Shown piece after piece: positions 53,575 through 61,145 of a stretch of DNA of 64,000 nt; within the stretch, counting starts at the first letter, position 1, and the number at the start of each line of letters is the position of its first letter. The notes below the pieces were generated by a model, which was given only the letters and a program-made list of their open reading frames with translations, was not told the DNA's origin and searched no databases. The DNA is from Ruminococcaceae bacterium Marseille-P2935 (lineage in GTDB: Bacteria > Bacillota > Clostridia > Oscillospirales > Ruminococcaceae). The stretch covers positions 186,001 to 250,000 of the forward strand of contig LT629951.1 in NCBI GenBank assembly GCA_900104565.1, written 5' to 3'. A program made the position numbers and the translations under genes.

Positions 53575-54546
53575 CTAGTTCCCTTTCTTGACGCAGTCCA
53601 GCATCATCTGATAAAATTTAGGCTGGTCGGCATTGTAGGCAACCAAAACATTGCCGTTGGGGTCGTCCTTTACCAAAAGTTCCCCGTCCGAAGCGCCGCC
53701 CCCAATGTCAATATTGCATGTTTGCCGGCGCCAGTCGGTAATTACGGTGGGGTCAATGACTGCCGCAACGGCCAGTGCGTCATGAATGGGGTCCTCAGTA
53801 CCGTCATGCCAGCCCATCCGGCGGGAAGCATCTGCCCGCAGGCGGATCAGCTCTCCGGCCAGCTTGCCCGCTTTTGTACCGGTGGCGGTTAACTCGTCGG
53901 CCTCGGTGACCTTGATACAGGCGGCATGGGTAGCGTTGATCGGAATAATGCGTACGGGTACGCCGGAATCCAAAACGATTTTGATTGCTTCAGGGTCATG
54001 GAAGAAGTTTGCCTCAGCAGCAGTGGTGATGTTGCCCATATGCACTCCACCGCCCATAAATACAACCTCTTCAATGTTTTCTATAATTGTGGGGTCCATA
54101 CGGAAGGCCATGCCAATGTTGGTGGGGGGGCCAACCGCAATGATGGTTACTTTGTCGGGGGAATTTTTTACTGTATCCAGAATAAAGGAGCAGGCGTGCT
54201 GTTTTTGTGGTTTAGAGGTTGCGGCAGGCAGGTTTAAATAAGCAGGATGAATGCCATATTCCACACCATTTTCCACTATGGTAATAGGGCTGCCGGGGTT
54301 GTTGGCGTTACGTCCGGGGGTCATATTGCGCACCATAGGTGCGGGGCAGCCGGGATAAACGGGAATATTCGCGCCAAGCATATCCAGCACCCGCAGGGTG
54401 TTTTCCGTGCAGTTTTGAAGCGGACGGTTGCCTTGGGTTATGGTAAAACCCAAAATATCAAATTTTTCCGACAACACCGCCATCAAAATGGCAACTGCGT
54501 CATCCGACCCGGTGTCCACATCCATTATCAAAGGTTTTTTTGTCAT
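53575..54546 (-). CDS. Nucleoside hydrolase (inosine-uridine preferring type)
   Basis: A 323-residue enzyme that splits the N-glycosidic bond of nucleosides to release ribose and base. The Ca2+/ribose motif DVDTGSDDA (Asp9, Asp11, Asp15, Asp16) is intact, and other family segments are ITQGNRPL, VTIIAVGPPTNIG, VVFMGGGVHMGN, EANFFHDPEA and EDPIHDALAVAA with the C-terminal metal Asp. Base preference cannot be set. The gene is inserted, with its coupled lipoprotein, on the strand opposite spoIIP and lepA. Confidence 0.92.
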   Translation of the reverse strand: MTKKPLIMDVDTGSDDAVAILMAVLSEKFDILGFTITQGNRPLQNCTENTLRVLDMLGANIPVYPGCPAPMVRNMTPGRNANNPGSPITIVENGVEYGIHPAYLNLPAATSKPQKQHACSFILDTVKNSPDKVTIIAVGPPTNIGMAFRMDPTIIENIEEVVFMGGGVHMGNITTAAEANFFHDPEAIKIVLDSGVPVRIIPINATHAACIKVTEADELTATGTKAGKLAGELIRLRADASRRMGWHDGTEDPIHDALAVAAVIDPTVITDWRRQTCNIDIGGGASDGELLVKDDPNGNVLVAYNADQPKFYQMMLDCVKKGN

Positions 54547-55057
54547 TTTGTATTCACACTCCTAATATTAATTTCAGTTTAGCTGCCAGGGTACTCCCCT
54601 TATGCCGGACCCTATCCAGGCGTTCCCTCTATCCATACGCAATAGCATGTGAGGGCGTACAAACAAATAGAACGACACACAAAGGGGTGTATACCATGCA
54701 CACATATGCCACAAAAGGAATAAACAGCTGCGGCCGAAAGAAAGTTGTGTTGCAATGGCCTGTTTGTAGCCCAGTTCATTTACGACCTGGGAAACCACAG
54801 CCGCTTCCGGTGGGAACAGATGCCCTCAAAAAGGAACCTTTCGTTAGTTTTGATATGCAGAAACCCCACAACCAGAACATCCATAAAGTCAAACGGCGGC
54901 TGCTGTGTGATGCTGAATAAGCGGCGTTTCTTTTGGCACATTGTCAGCAGCCTTCTTTTTCATGTTTTTTGACTATAGTATAGCATAAAATAAAGGAAAA
55001 TGGCGGTTAATTCTTGGAAAATTTACAGTTAGCCGTTCCCACTGACGATTGATTTGT
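54547..55057. other. Gene-free spacer before lepA
   Basis: About 510 bases between divergent units. An open frame of 126 codons on the plus strand overlaps the nucleoside hydrolase start and lacks a ribosome site, so it is not called. Holds promoters for both directions. Confidence 0.35.
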
Positions 55058-55065
55058 GGTATACT
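55058..55065 (+). promoter_or_regulatory. Extended -10 promoter of lepA
   Basis: TATACT (55060-55065) preceded by GG within TGTGG, giving a TG-N-type extension; no good -35 at 16-18 bp. Transcription would start about 67 nt before lepA. Confidence 0.5.
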
Positions 55066-55139
55066 AATCCTGTTAGCGCAAAGTGGGTTTGCGCAAAGTC
55101 AAAACCTTGCGGTATACCGCATATTTCGGAGGTTTATTT

Positions 55140-56945
55140 ATGTCCGACAGACGTAAAAACATTCGCAACTTTTGTATTATTGCTCATATTGACCACGGAA
55201 AAAGCACCCTGGCCGACCGTATTTTAGAAAAAACCCAGACAGTAGCGGCGCGGGATATGGAAGAGCAAATTTTAGATAACATGGAAATCGAACGCGAACG
55301 CGGCATTACCATCAAAGCCCGGGCGGTACAGTTAAATTATAAGGCTAACGATGGCCAGATGTATGCCTTTAATTTGATTGACACCCCGGGGCATGTTGAC
55401 TTTAACTACGAGGTGTCGCGCTCTTTAGCTGCTTGTGAAGGTGCTATTCTGGTGGTAGATGCCTCGCAGGGGATTGAAGCGCAGACCCTGGCCAACACCT
55501 ACCTTGCCATCGAGCATGACCTGGAAGTTGTGCCGGTGGTCAATAAAATTGACCTGCCGGCGGCAGACCCGGAGCGTGTATGCCATGAAATCGAGGATAT
55601 TATTGGTATTCCCGCTATGGACGCCCCCCGTATTTCGGCCAAAACCGGTGTGAATATTGAAGAGGTGTTAGAGCGGATTGTCACCGATATTCCGGCCCCA
55701 AAAGGGGATGATGACAAGCCGCTGCAGGCACTTGTTTTTGACAGCTATTACGACAGCTATAAAGGCGTTATTGTGTATGTGCGAGTTATGGAGGGCGTGG
55801 TACGCCCCGGCATGACCATTCGAATGATGGCCAGCGGCGCCGAATTTACAGTGGTAGAAACCGGCGTAATGGGAGCTACTTCCCTGGTACCCACCCCAGA
55901 GGTTTATGCCGGCCAGGTTGGCTACATTACCGCCAGCATTAAAACGGTACGGGACACGACCGTAGGCGATACAGTAACCGATGCCGACAACCCCTGTGAG
56001 CATGCCTTGCCCGGTTACCGCAAGGTAAACCCCATGGTGTTTTCGGGCATTTACCCGGCCGATGGAGCCAAATACCCCGACCTGAGGGACGCTTTAGAAA
56101 AATTACAGCTTAACGATGCCTCCCTCACCTTTGAACCGGAGACATCCGTAGCGCTGGGGTTTGGGTTCCGCTGTGGTTTTTTGGGCCTGCTTCATATGGA
56201 AATTATTCAGGAGCGGCTGGAACGGGAATATAATCTGGATTTGATTACCACTGCCCCCAGCGTGGAATATAAAATTCATTTGACCAACGGCGAAATGATA
56301 ACCATTGACAACCCTACCAACTACCCTGACCCGGCGTTGATAGCGGGTGCAGAGGAGCCTTTTGTTAAGGCGAGCATTTTTACCCCCACCCAGTATATTG
56401 GCAATATCATGGAGCTTTGCCAGGAACGCCGGGGCGTGTACCTGGACACCAAATACCTGGATGCCGACCGGGTGGAGCTGCATTACGAACTGCCCTTAAA
56501 CGAAATTGTTTACGACTTTTTCGATTCCTTAAAATCCCGCACCAAGGGCTATGCTTCCTTTGACTACGAGCTTTGCGGCTACCGTCCCTCTAAACTGGTT
56601 AAGCTGGATATTATGCTGAACGGCGAGGTTGTGGATGCACTGTCCTTTATTGTATTCAGCGACAACGCATACCCCCGTGCCCGCAAAATGGCCGAAAAGC
56701 TGAAGGAGCATATTCCCCGGCAGCTGTTTGAGGTGCCTATTCAGGCGGCAGTAGGCGGCAAGATTATTGCCCGCGAAACGGTAAAGGCTATGCGCAAGGA
56801 CGTATTGGCCAAATGTTACGGCGGAGATATTACCCGGAAGAAGAAACTGCTGGAAAAACAAAAAGAGGGTAAAAAGCGTATGCGCCAGCTGGGTACTGTG
56901 GAAGTGCCGCAGGAGGCGTTTATGGCAGTGCTTAAGCTTGACTGA
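55140..56945 (+). CDS. lepA: Elongation factor 4 (LepA)
   Basis: A 601-residue translational GTPase that back-translocates or remodels stalled ribosomes. The start at 55140 follows CGGAGG; a longer in-frame ATG would be less well placed. G1 [10 protein letters not shown]2/RGIT, G3 DTPGHVDF, G4 NKID and G5 SAKTG are all present, followed by EF-G-like domains II, III and V and the LepA-specific C-terminal domain (SDRRKN start; [18 protein letters not shown] and [17 protein letters not shown] near the end). Same conserved neighbourhood as spoIIP and hemW. Confidence 0.97.
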   Translation: MSDRRKNIRNFCIIAHIDHGKSTLADRILEKTQTVAARDMEEQILDNMEIERERGITIKARAVQLNYKANDGQMYAFNLIDTPGHVDFNYEVSRSLAACEGAILVVDASQGIEAQTLANTYLAIEHDLEVVPVVNKIDLPAADPERVCHEIEDIIGIPAMDAPRISAKTGVNIEEVLERIVTDIPAPKGDDDKPLQALVFDSYYDSYKGVIVYVRVMEGVVRPGMTIRMMASGAEFTVVETGVMGATSLVPTPEVYAGQVGYITASIKTVRDTTVGDTVTDADNPCEHALPGYRKVNPMVFSGIYPADGAKYPDLRDALEKLQLNDASLTFEPETSVALGFGFRCGFLGLLHMEIIQERLEREYNLDLITTAPSVEYKIHLTNGEMITIDNPTNYPDPALIAGAEEPFVKASIFTPTQYIGNIMELCQERRGVYLDTKYLDADRVELHYELPLNEIVYDFFDSLKSRTKGYASFDYELCGYRPSKLVKLDIMLNGEVVDALSFIVFSDNAYPRARKMAEKLKEHIPRQLFEVPIQAAVGGKIIARETVKAMRKDVLAKCYGGDITRKKKLLEKQKEGKKRMRQLGTVEVPQEAFMAVLKLD

Positions 56946-56972
56946 TGCCGTAACGGAAAGGCGGGTTTTACA

Positions 56973-57494
56973 ATGGCCACAGTTTCTTGGAAAAGAATTT
57001 TGAAAGAATGGATCATACCATTTGGTATAGAAATTATTGTTGTTCTTTTACTGATTAAATACGTTTTCTTTTTTGTAACAGTACCAACCGGGTCGATGAT
57101 CCCCACCATTAACGAAGGGGACTGGCTGTTTGCCACCCGGGTGCATAACCCCGAAAACCTGAAACGAGGCGACATTGTTGTGTTCGATTCAGAAGAGCTT
57201 GGGGTTACCCTGATCAAACGGCTAGTTGGGCTGCCTGGTGAAAAGGTTGAGGTTGACGGTACTGGCGCCGTGTTCATCAACGGAGAAAAGCTGGAGGAAC
57301 CATATGTTGCGCATCCATCCGGGTTGGAAGGAAGCTTTGAGGTGCCCGAAGGCTGCTATTTGTTTATGGGGGACAACCGGGCAGGCTCTAACGATGCACG
57401 TTATTGGGAGCAGCCTTATATCCCGGCCGATAAGATTATTGGGCATGCTCACTTTACACTTTTCCCCTTTACCCGTTTCGGTATACTGAAATGA
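56973..57494 (+). CDS. lepB: Signal peptidase I
   Basis: A 173-residue S26 membrane peptidase that removes signal peptides of secreted proteins. A single N-terminal helix (about 13-36) is followed by the Ser-Lys dyad: Ser41 in PTGSMIPT and Lys82 in TLIKRLVGLPGE. Box E GDNRAGSNDARYW is intact. It lies 27 nt after lepA and its stop overlaps the hemW ATG by 4 bases. In many Firmicutes hemW follows lepA directly, so lepB is an insertion in this gene order. Confidence 0.94.
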   Translation: MATVSWKRILKEWIIPFGIEIIVVLLLIKYVFFFVTVPTGSMIPTINEGDWLFATRVHNPENLKRGDIVVFDSEELGVTLIKRLVGLPGEKVEVDGTGAVFINGEKLEEPYVAHPSGLEGSFEVPEGCYLFMGDNRAGSNDARYWEQPYIPADKIIGHAHFTLFPFTRFGILK

Positions 57495-58621
57495 CAGGGC
57501 TTATTAAAAAACAGGATGATTTGGGCATTTACCTTCATGTTCCTTTTTGTTTATCCAAATGCCCTTACTGCGATTTTTATTCCCTGGTTTCCACCCCGGA
57601 ACTTTGGGAGAAATATACCAGCAAGCTAAGGGGGTTAATCTGCTGCAACCCGTTTACAGGGCGGCAGGTGTCTACTTTGTATTTTGGGGGAGGCACTCCT
57701 TCGGTGCTGGGGGCCGGGCATTTAAAGAGGCTGGTCACAGCGGTGAAAGAAAGTTTTTGCCTTCAGGAAGATGCAGAGATTACCTTGGAAATGAACCCCG
57801 GGGACGCTTCGCGCGAGTTTTACCAGCAGATGAGGGCCAGCGGGGTAAACCGCATCTCCATGGGGCTGCAGGCCGCTCAGCCAGATGCCCTGCAGCAGCT
57901 GGGGCGCCGTCATACCCGAGAGGATGCCGCACAGGCGGTAACCTGGGCCAGACAGGCTGGGTTTGACAATCTATCGCTGGATTTAATGCTTGCTACGCCT
58001 GGGCAGACCCAGCGGCAGGCAGCAGAATCCATAGAATTTTGCGCAGGCCTTGGGGTGGATCATATTTCAGCCTATTTATTAAAGGTAGAACCGAATACTC
58101 CCTTTGACAGCAAGGAGATCACCTCCTTGCTGCCGGGGCCTGATGAAGCCGCGGCGCTTTATTTGTTTGCTGTAGAAAAGTTAAATCAACTCGGTTATCA
58201 GCAGTACGAAATTTCAAACTTTGCCCGGGAAGGTAAAATATCCCGGCATAATACCCGGTACTGGCTTGGGCAGGACTACCTGGGCCTTGGCCCGGCTGCG
58301 CACTCGCTGGTCGATGGTAAGCGGTTTTACTTTCCCCGGGATTTAACTGGTTTTTTAGCGGCCCGTGACCCTATGGAACTGGTGATTTCAGACGGAGAGG
58401 GCGGGACGGAAGAAGAGTTTATTTTGCTGCGGCTGCGGCTGAGCAGCGGAATCAGCTGGGACGAGTACCGCGAACGGTTTAAAGGTAGCCCGGAACGGCT
58501 GGTTCAAAAAGCAGCACCCATGGCAAAAGCAGGGCTTGCCGTACTGGACGACACCCACCTGGCCCTTACAGCCCAGGGCTTTTTAGTTTCAAACGAGATT
58601 ATTACCCGTCTGCTTTCATGA
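57491..58621 (+). CDS. hemW: Heme chaperone HemW (radical SAM)
   Basis: A 376-residue radical SAM protein related to HemN. The cluster motif is CLSKCPYCDFYS (Cys20, Cys24, Cys27), a CX3CX2C spacing. YFGGGTPS, EMNPGD and the family segment ISMGLQ follow. HemW proteins bind heme and pass it to target enzymes instead of oxidising coproporphyrinogen. The start overlaps lepB (ATGA), so the two are translationally coupled. C-terminal HemN_C-like domain from about 300. Confidence 0.93.
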   Translation: MTGLIKKQDDLGIYLHVPFCLSKCPYCDFYSLVSTPELWEKYTSKLRGLICCNPFTGRQVSTLYFGGGTPSVLGAGHLKRLVTAVKESFCLQEDAEITLEMNPGDASREFYQQMRASGVNRISMGLQAAQPDALQQLGRRHTREDAAQAVTWARQAGFDNLSLDLMLATPGQTQRQAAESIEFCAGLGVDHISAYLLKVEPNTPFDSKEITSLLPGPDEAAALYLFAVEKLNQLGYQQYEISNFAREGKISRHNTRYWLGQDYLGLGPAAHSLVDGKRFYFPRDLTGFLAARDPMELVISDGEGGTEEEFILLRLRLSSGISWDEYRERFKGSPERLVQKAAPMAKAGLAVLDDTHLALTAQGFLVSNEIITRLLS

Positions 58622-59283
58622 ATGCAGACTGTTAAGGTTTTGGGTGAAAAACAAACCCTTTGCATTGTTGGTTTACGAAAAGGCAGTGCCATATAAATTG
58701 CGGTGTGTGCTTTAACCGGTATTCCTTGCATCATTACGAATTATTCGCGCAGGAATTCCCTGCCGGGCATTATAATCGGACGGTCGGCTTGTGGGTGTAT
58801 TTGAATGATTAAAGTGGCACACTATCGTAACAATTATTGCATGAAAGCTGCCACAGACAACTTTTGTTATTTATAGGATAAAAACAGGTACAATTCAGAA
58901 GATGCGTGCTTAAGGATGCGCGTGCCTATTGGTATGCGTTGTTCAGCAGGGGGAGGTATTGTATCAATGGGGAGGCTCCAAACTTTTGAGTACCGAACCC
59001 TTACCCAAGTCTGTTTTCCCCTTTTAGGGAATCCGTGTACTGCCTTTGGGGCATGGGATGGAAGCCATTCGTAAATAGATAGGATGCAGCAGGGGCTATT
59101 TTAGGAAAACAGATTCATCAAATGAACCCTGCCGTTTGCGGGAGTCGTGTGCGAACATGATAAAAAATCTGTATTTTACAGTTTTTCTACAGGCACACCC
59201 TTGTCTTTGTCGTGAAATGACGGGTTAAAAAGACAGATAAGCTGTACCAACGGTTCATTCTGGTCAACTGGAGGAGATAAAAT
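58622..59283. other. Gene-free spacer of about 660 bases
   Basis: No convincing frame on either strand, no tRNA and no clear terminator after hemW. Its last 15 bases hold the GGAGGAG site of the next gene. Confidence 0.35.
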
Positions 59284-59778
59284 ATGGCAGAGATAAAAAC
59301 CAATGCGATGCGTATGTTGGACCGTGCAGGGGTTCCCTACCAGGTGCATACATATGACCATGACGACGGTCTGATCGATGGGGTCAGCGTAGCGTCAAAA
59401 TTGGGAGAAGACCCAAACCGGGTTTATAAAACGCTGGTAACCCGCAGCGTGGGCGATAACCTGTTTGTATTTGTGATTCCGGTGGACTGCGAGCTGGATT
59501 TAAAAAAAGCCGCCAGGGCGGTGAAGCAAAAATCTGTATCGATGATTCATGTGAGCGAAATCAATAAATTAACGGGTTATATTCGGGGAGGTTGTTCTCC
59601 CATTGGGATGCGTAAGCTATATCCTACTGTGATTCATTCGGCGGCCACCTCTTTACCAAGCTTTGCTATAAGCGGTGGGAAAATTGGTCTGCAGGTTGAG
59701 CTGAACCCGTTGCAATTAGCCCAAACAATAAAAGCCGATTTTGCCGACCTGGTGCTGGCAGCAAAGGAGGAAGCGTAG
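59284..59778 (+). CDS. ybaK: YbaK/EbsC-type Cys-tRNA(Pro) deacylase
   Basis: A 164-residue trans-editing protein that hydrolyses cysteine wrongly attached to tRNA-Pro. Family features: KTNAMRMLDRAGV at the start, DPNRVYKTLVTR, the catalytic Lys region VPVDCELDLKK-like (here IPVDCELDLKKAAR), and the GGCSPIGMRK motif. A strong GGAGGAG site precedes the ATG. The stop overlaps the GTG start of the next deacylase by one base, so the two are coupled. Confidence 0.92.
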   Translation: MAEIKTNAMRMLDRAGVPYQVHTYDHDDGLIDGVSVASKLGEDPNRVYKTLVTRSVGDNLFVFVIPVDCELDLKKAARAVKQKSVSMIHVSEINKLTGYIRGGCSPIGMRKLYPTVIHSAATSLPSFAISGGKIGLQVELNPLQLAQTIKADFADLVLAAKEEA

Positions 59779-60266
59779 TGGCTGGACGTGAACAGGTGAT
59801 TCAAAGGTTGAATGAGCTGCAGCTCCCATATGAAATTACCGAGCATCCGCCGGTATACACCATAGAAGAGATGGATGCCCTCAACCTGCCTTATGCGGAA
59901 AAAGTAGTAAAAAACCTTTTTTTGCGGGATTACAAAGGAAAACGGCATTTTTTAGTGGTGTTAGCCAAAAATAAAAAAGCAGACTTGAAGGAATTAGCCA
60001 GCCAGTTGGGCTCAACCCCACTCAGCTTTGCTTCACCTCAGCGTCTGCAAAAATATTTATGCCTGGAAAAGGGAGCAGTTACCCCACTGGGAATGATAAA
60101 TGATGTAAATTGCGCTGTCGAGGTGGTTTTTGATCGTGACTTAGCAGACCAAAAGGTGCTGGGGGTGCATCCCAACGAAAATACCGCCACTGTCTGGATC
60201 TCTTACGAAAATTTATTGAAGTTTGCAGAATCCTGTAATCATACTGTTCATTTAATAACAATATAA
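59778..60266 (+). CDS. ProX/PrdX-type aminoacyl-tRNA deacylase
   Basis: A 162-residue member of the YbaK/ProX editing superfamily, closest in motif to ProX/PrdX proteins that remove alanine from mischarged tRNA-Pro. It starts GTG, overlapping the previous stop, with AAGGAGG 7 nt upstream. Signature segments: EHPPVYTIEEMD, AKNLFLRD-like (VVKNLFLRDYKG), LVVLAKNKKADLKEL and GAVTPLGMINDVN, where many relatives have SPFGLIND. Substrate by analogy only. Confidence 0.87.
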   Translation: MAGREQVIQRLNELQLPYEITEHPPVYTIEEMDALNLPYAEKVVKNLFLRDYKGKRHFLVVLAKNKKADLKELASQLGSTPLSFASPQRLQKYLCLEKGAVTPLGMINDVNCAVEVVFDRDLADQKVLGVHPNENTATVWISYENLLKFAESCNHTVHLITI

Positions 60267-60703
60267 TAAAACCTTGCAGCAACAAAATATGCTTTCATAT
60301 GGGGTGTGAACCGCCGCATCTTCAATAACAAAAAGTTTGCAAAGTTCTATGCCCGCAGCCGAAAGAATAACACTGACAAAATAATAATTTGGCAAGCCCG
60401 CTATTCGGATGCTTTGAAAACAGGAGTTCTTTACCGTTATTCATTGTATTTAAGGAATAAAAACAGACCCAAAGGCTTGCACATAGCTGTACGTTCATAA
60501 AACAGCAGCAGGCCCTTGCTTATATGGCAAACGGCACTTGGTTTGATCAAAAACAGCCAATCAAAATTATCAGACACTTTTAAAAAGTATCACAATCCAA
60601 CCCACTATATTCATCCGACTTTGCATTGCGAAATACGCAAAATGCGATTCGGGCAAATTATTTTACAAATCTTATTATAAAATCAATTTTGGAAGGTGAT
60701 GTG
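60267..60703. other. Gene-free spacer
   Basis: About 440 bases. A 64-codon frame at 60306 begins with GTG but lacks a ribosome site and is very basic; it is not called. The rest is AT-rich and probably holds the promoter of the XRE gene. Confidence 0.35.
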
Positions 60704-60955
60704 ATGAAGAGCAACCTAATTAGTCTGAGGCTACGTCAAATCCGCATGGAAAGTAAGCCAAAGGTAACCCAGTCCGACCTGGTGGCCCGGCTGCAGACCC
60801 TGGGAGTCTATATGGATGAGACTATGATTTCAAAAATTGAAATGGGTAAACGCGGGGTTTCCGATATTGAATTGGTAGCGTTGGCTAAGGCACTAAAAAT
60901 TCCGGTAAATGGGTTGTTAAGTGATCTGTTGGAAGATGAGGAAAAGAACAAATAA
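60704..60955 (+). CDS. XRE-family helix-turn-helix regulator
   Basis: An 83-residue DNA-binding protein made of little more than one lambda-repressor-type domain (about residues 6-72): LRLRQIRMESKPKVTQSDL, then the recognition helix MDETMISKIEMGKRG. The Cys/Gln substitutions typical of phage repressors are absent. The start at 60704 follows GGAAGGTG; GTG one codon upstream is possible. It stands alone, convergent with the PFOR gene, and may control its own or nearby promoters. Confidence 0.85.
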   Translation: MKSNLISLRLRQIRMESKPKVTQSDLVARLQTLGVYMDETMISKIEMGKRGVSDIELVALAKALKIPVNGLLSDLLEDEEKNK

Positions 60956-61067
60956 AAAGTTGGCGGTATCCATGGCGCAGTGCGAGCATGATGCATTTTA
61001 TGGCAGCCTAGCATTTTGAGGTACCTATTTGGTGAAAGAACATGACAAAGAGAAAAGCATATGATTA

Positions 61068-61096
61068 AGGGCGCGGAAAACTCTGCGCCTTTTATC
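61068..61096 (+). terminator. Terminator of XRE gene
   Basis: GGCGC / GCGCC short stem with a 10-nt loop, followed by TTTTATC. Moderate strength. Confidence 0.55.
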
Positions 61097-61103
61097 ATAA
61101 CCT

Positions 61104-61136
61104 AAAAAAGAGGCGCATTCAATGCGCCTCTTTTTT
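61104..61136. terminator. Bidirectional terminator after PFOR gene
   Basis: GAGGCGCATT / AATGCGCCTC stem flanked by six A and six T; ends the PFOR transcript 10 nt after its stop and backs up the XRE terminator. Confidence 0.9.
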
Positions 61137-61145
61137 ATATAGAAA

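Noticed and set aside
54540-54920. 126-codon plus-strand frame before lepA
   Set aside because: Overlaps the nucleoside hydrolase start, no ribosome site, basic low-complexity translation.
60306-60500. 64-codon GTG-start frame
   Set aside because: No ribosome site, extreme basic composition, and no operon partner.
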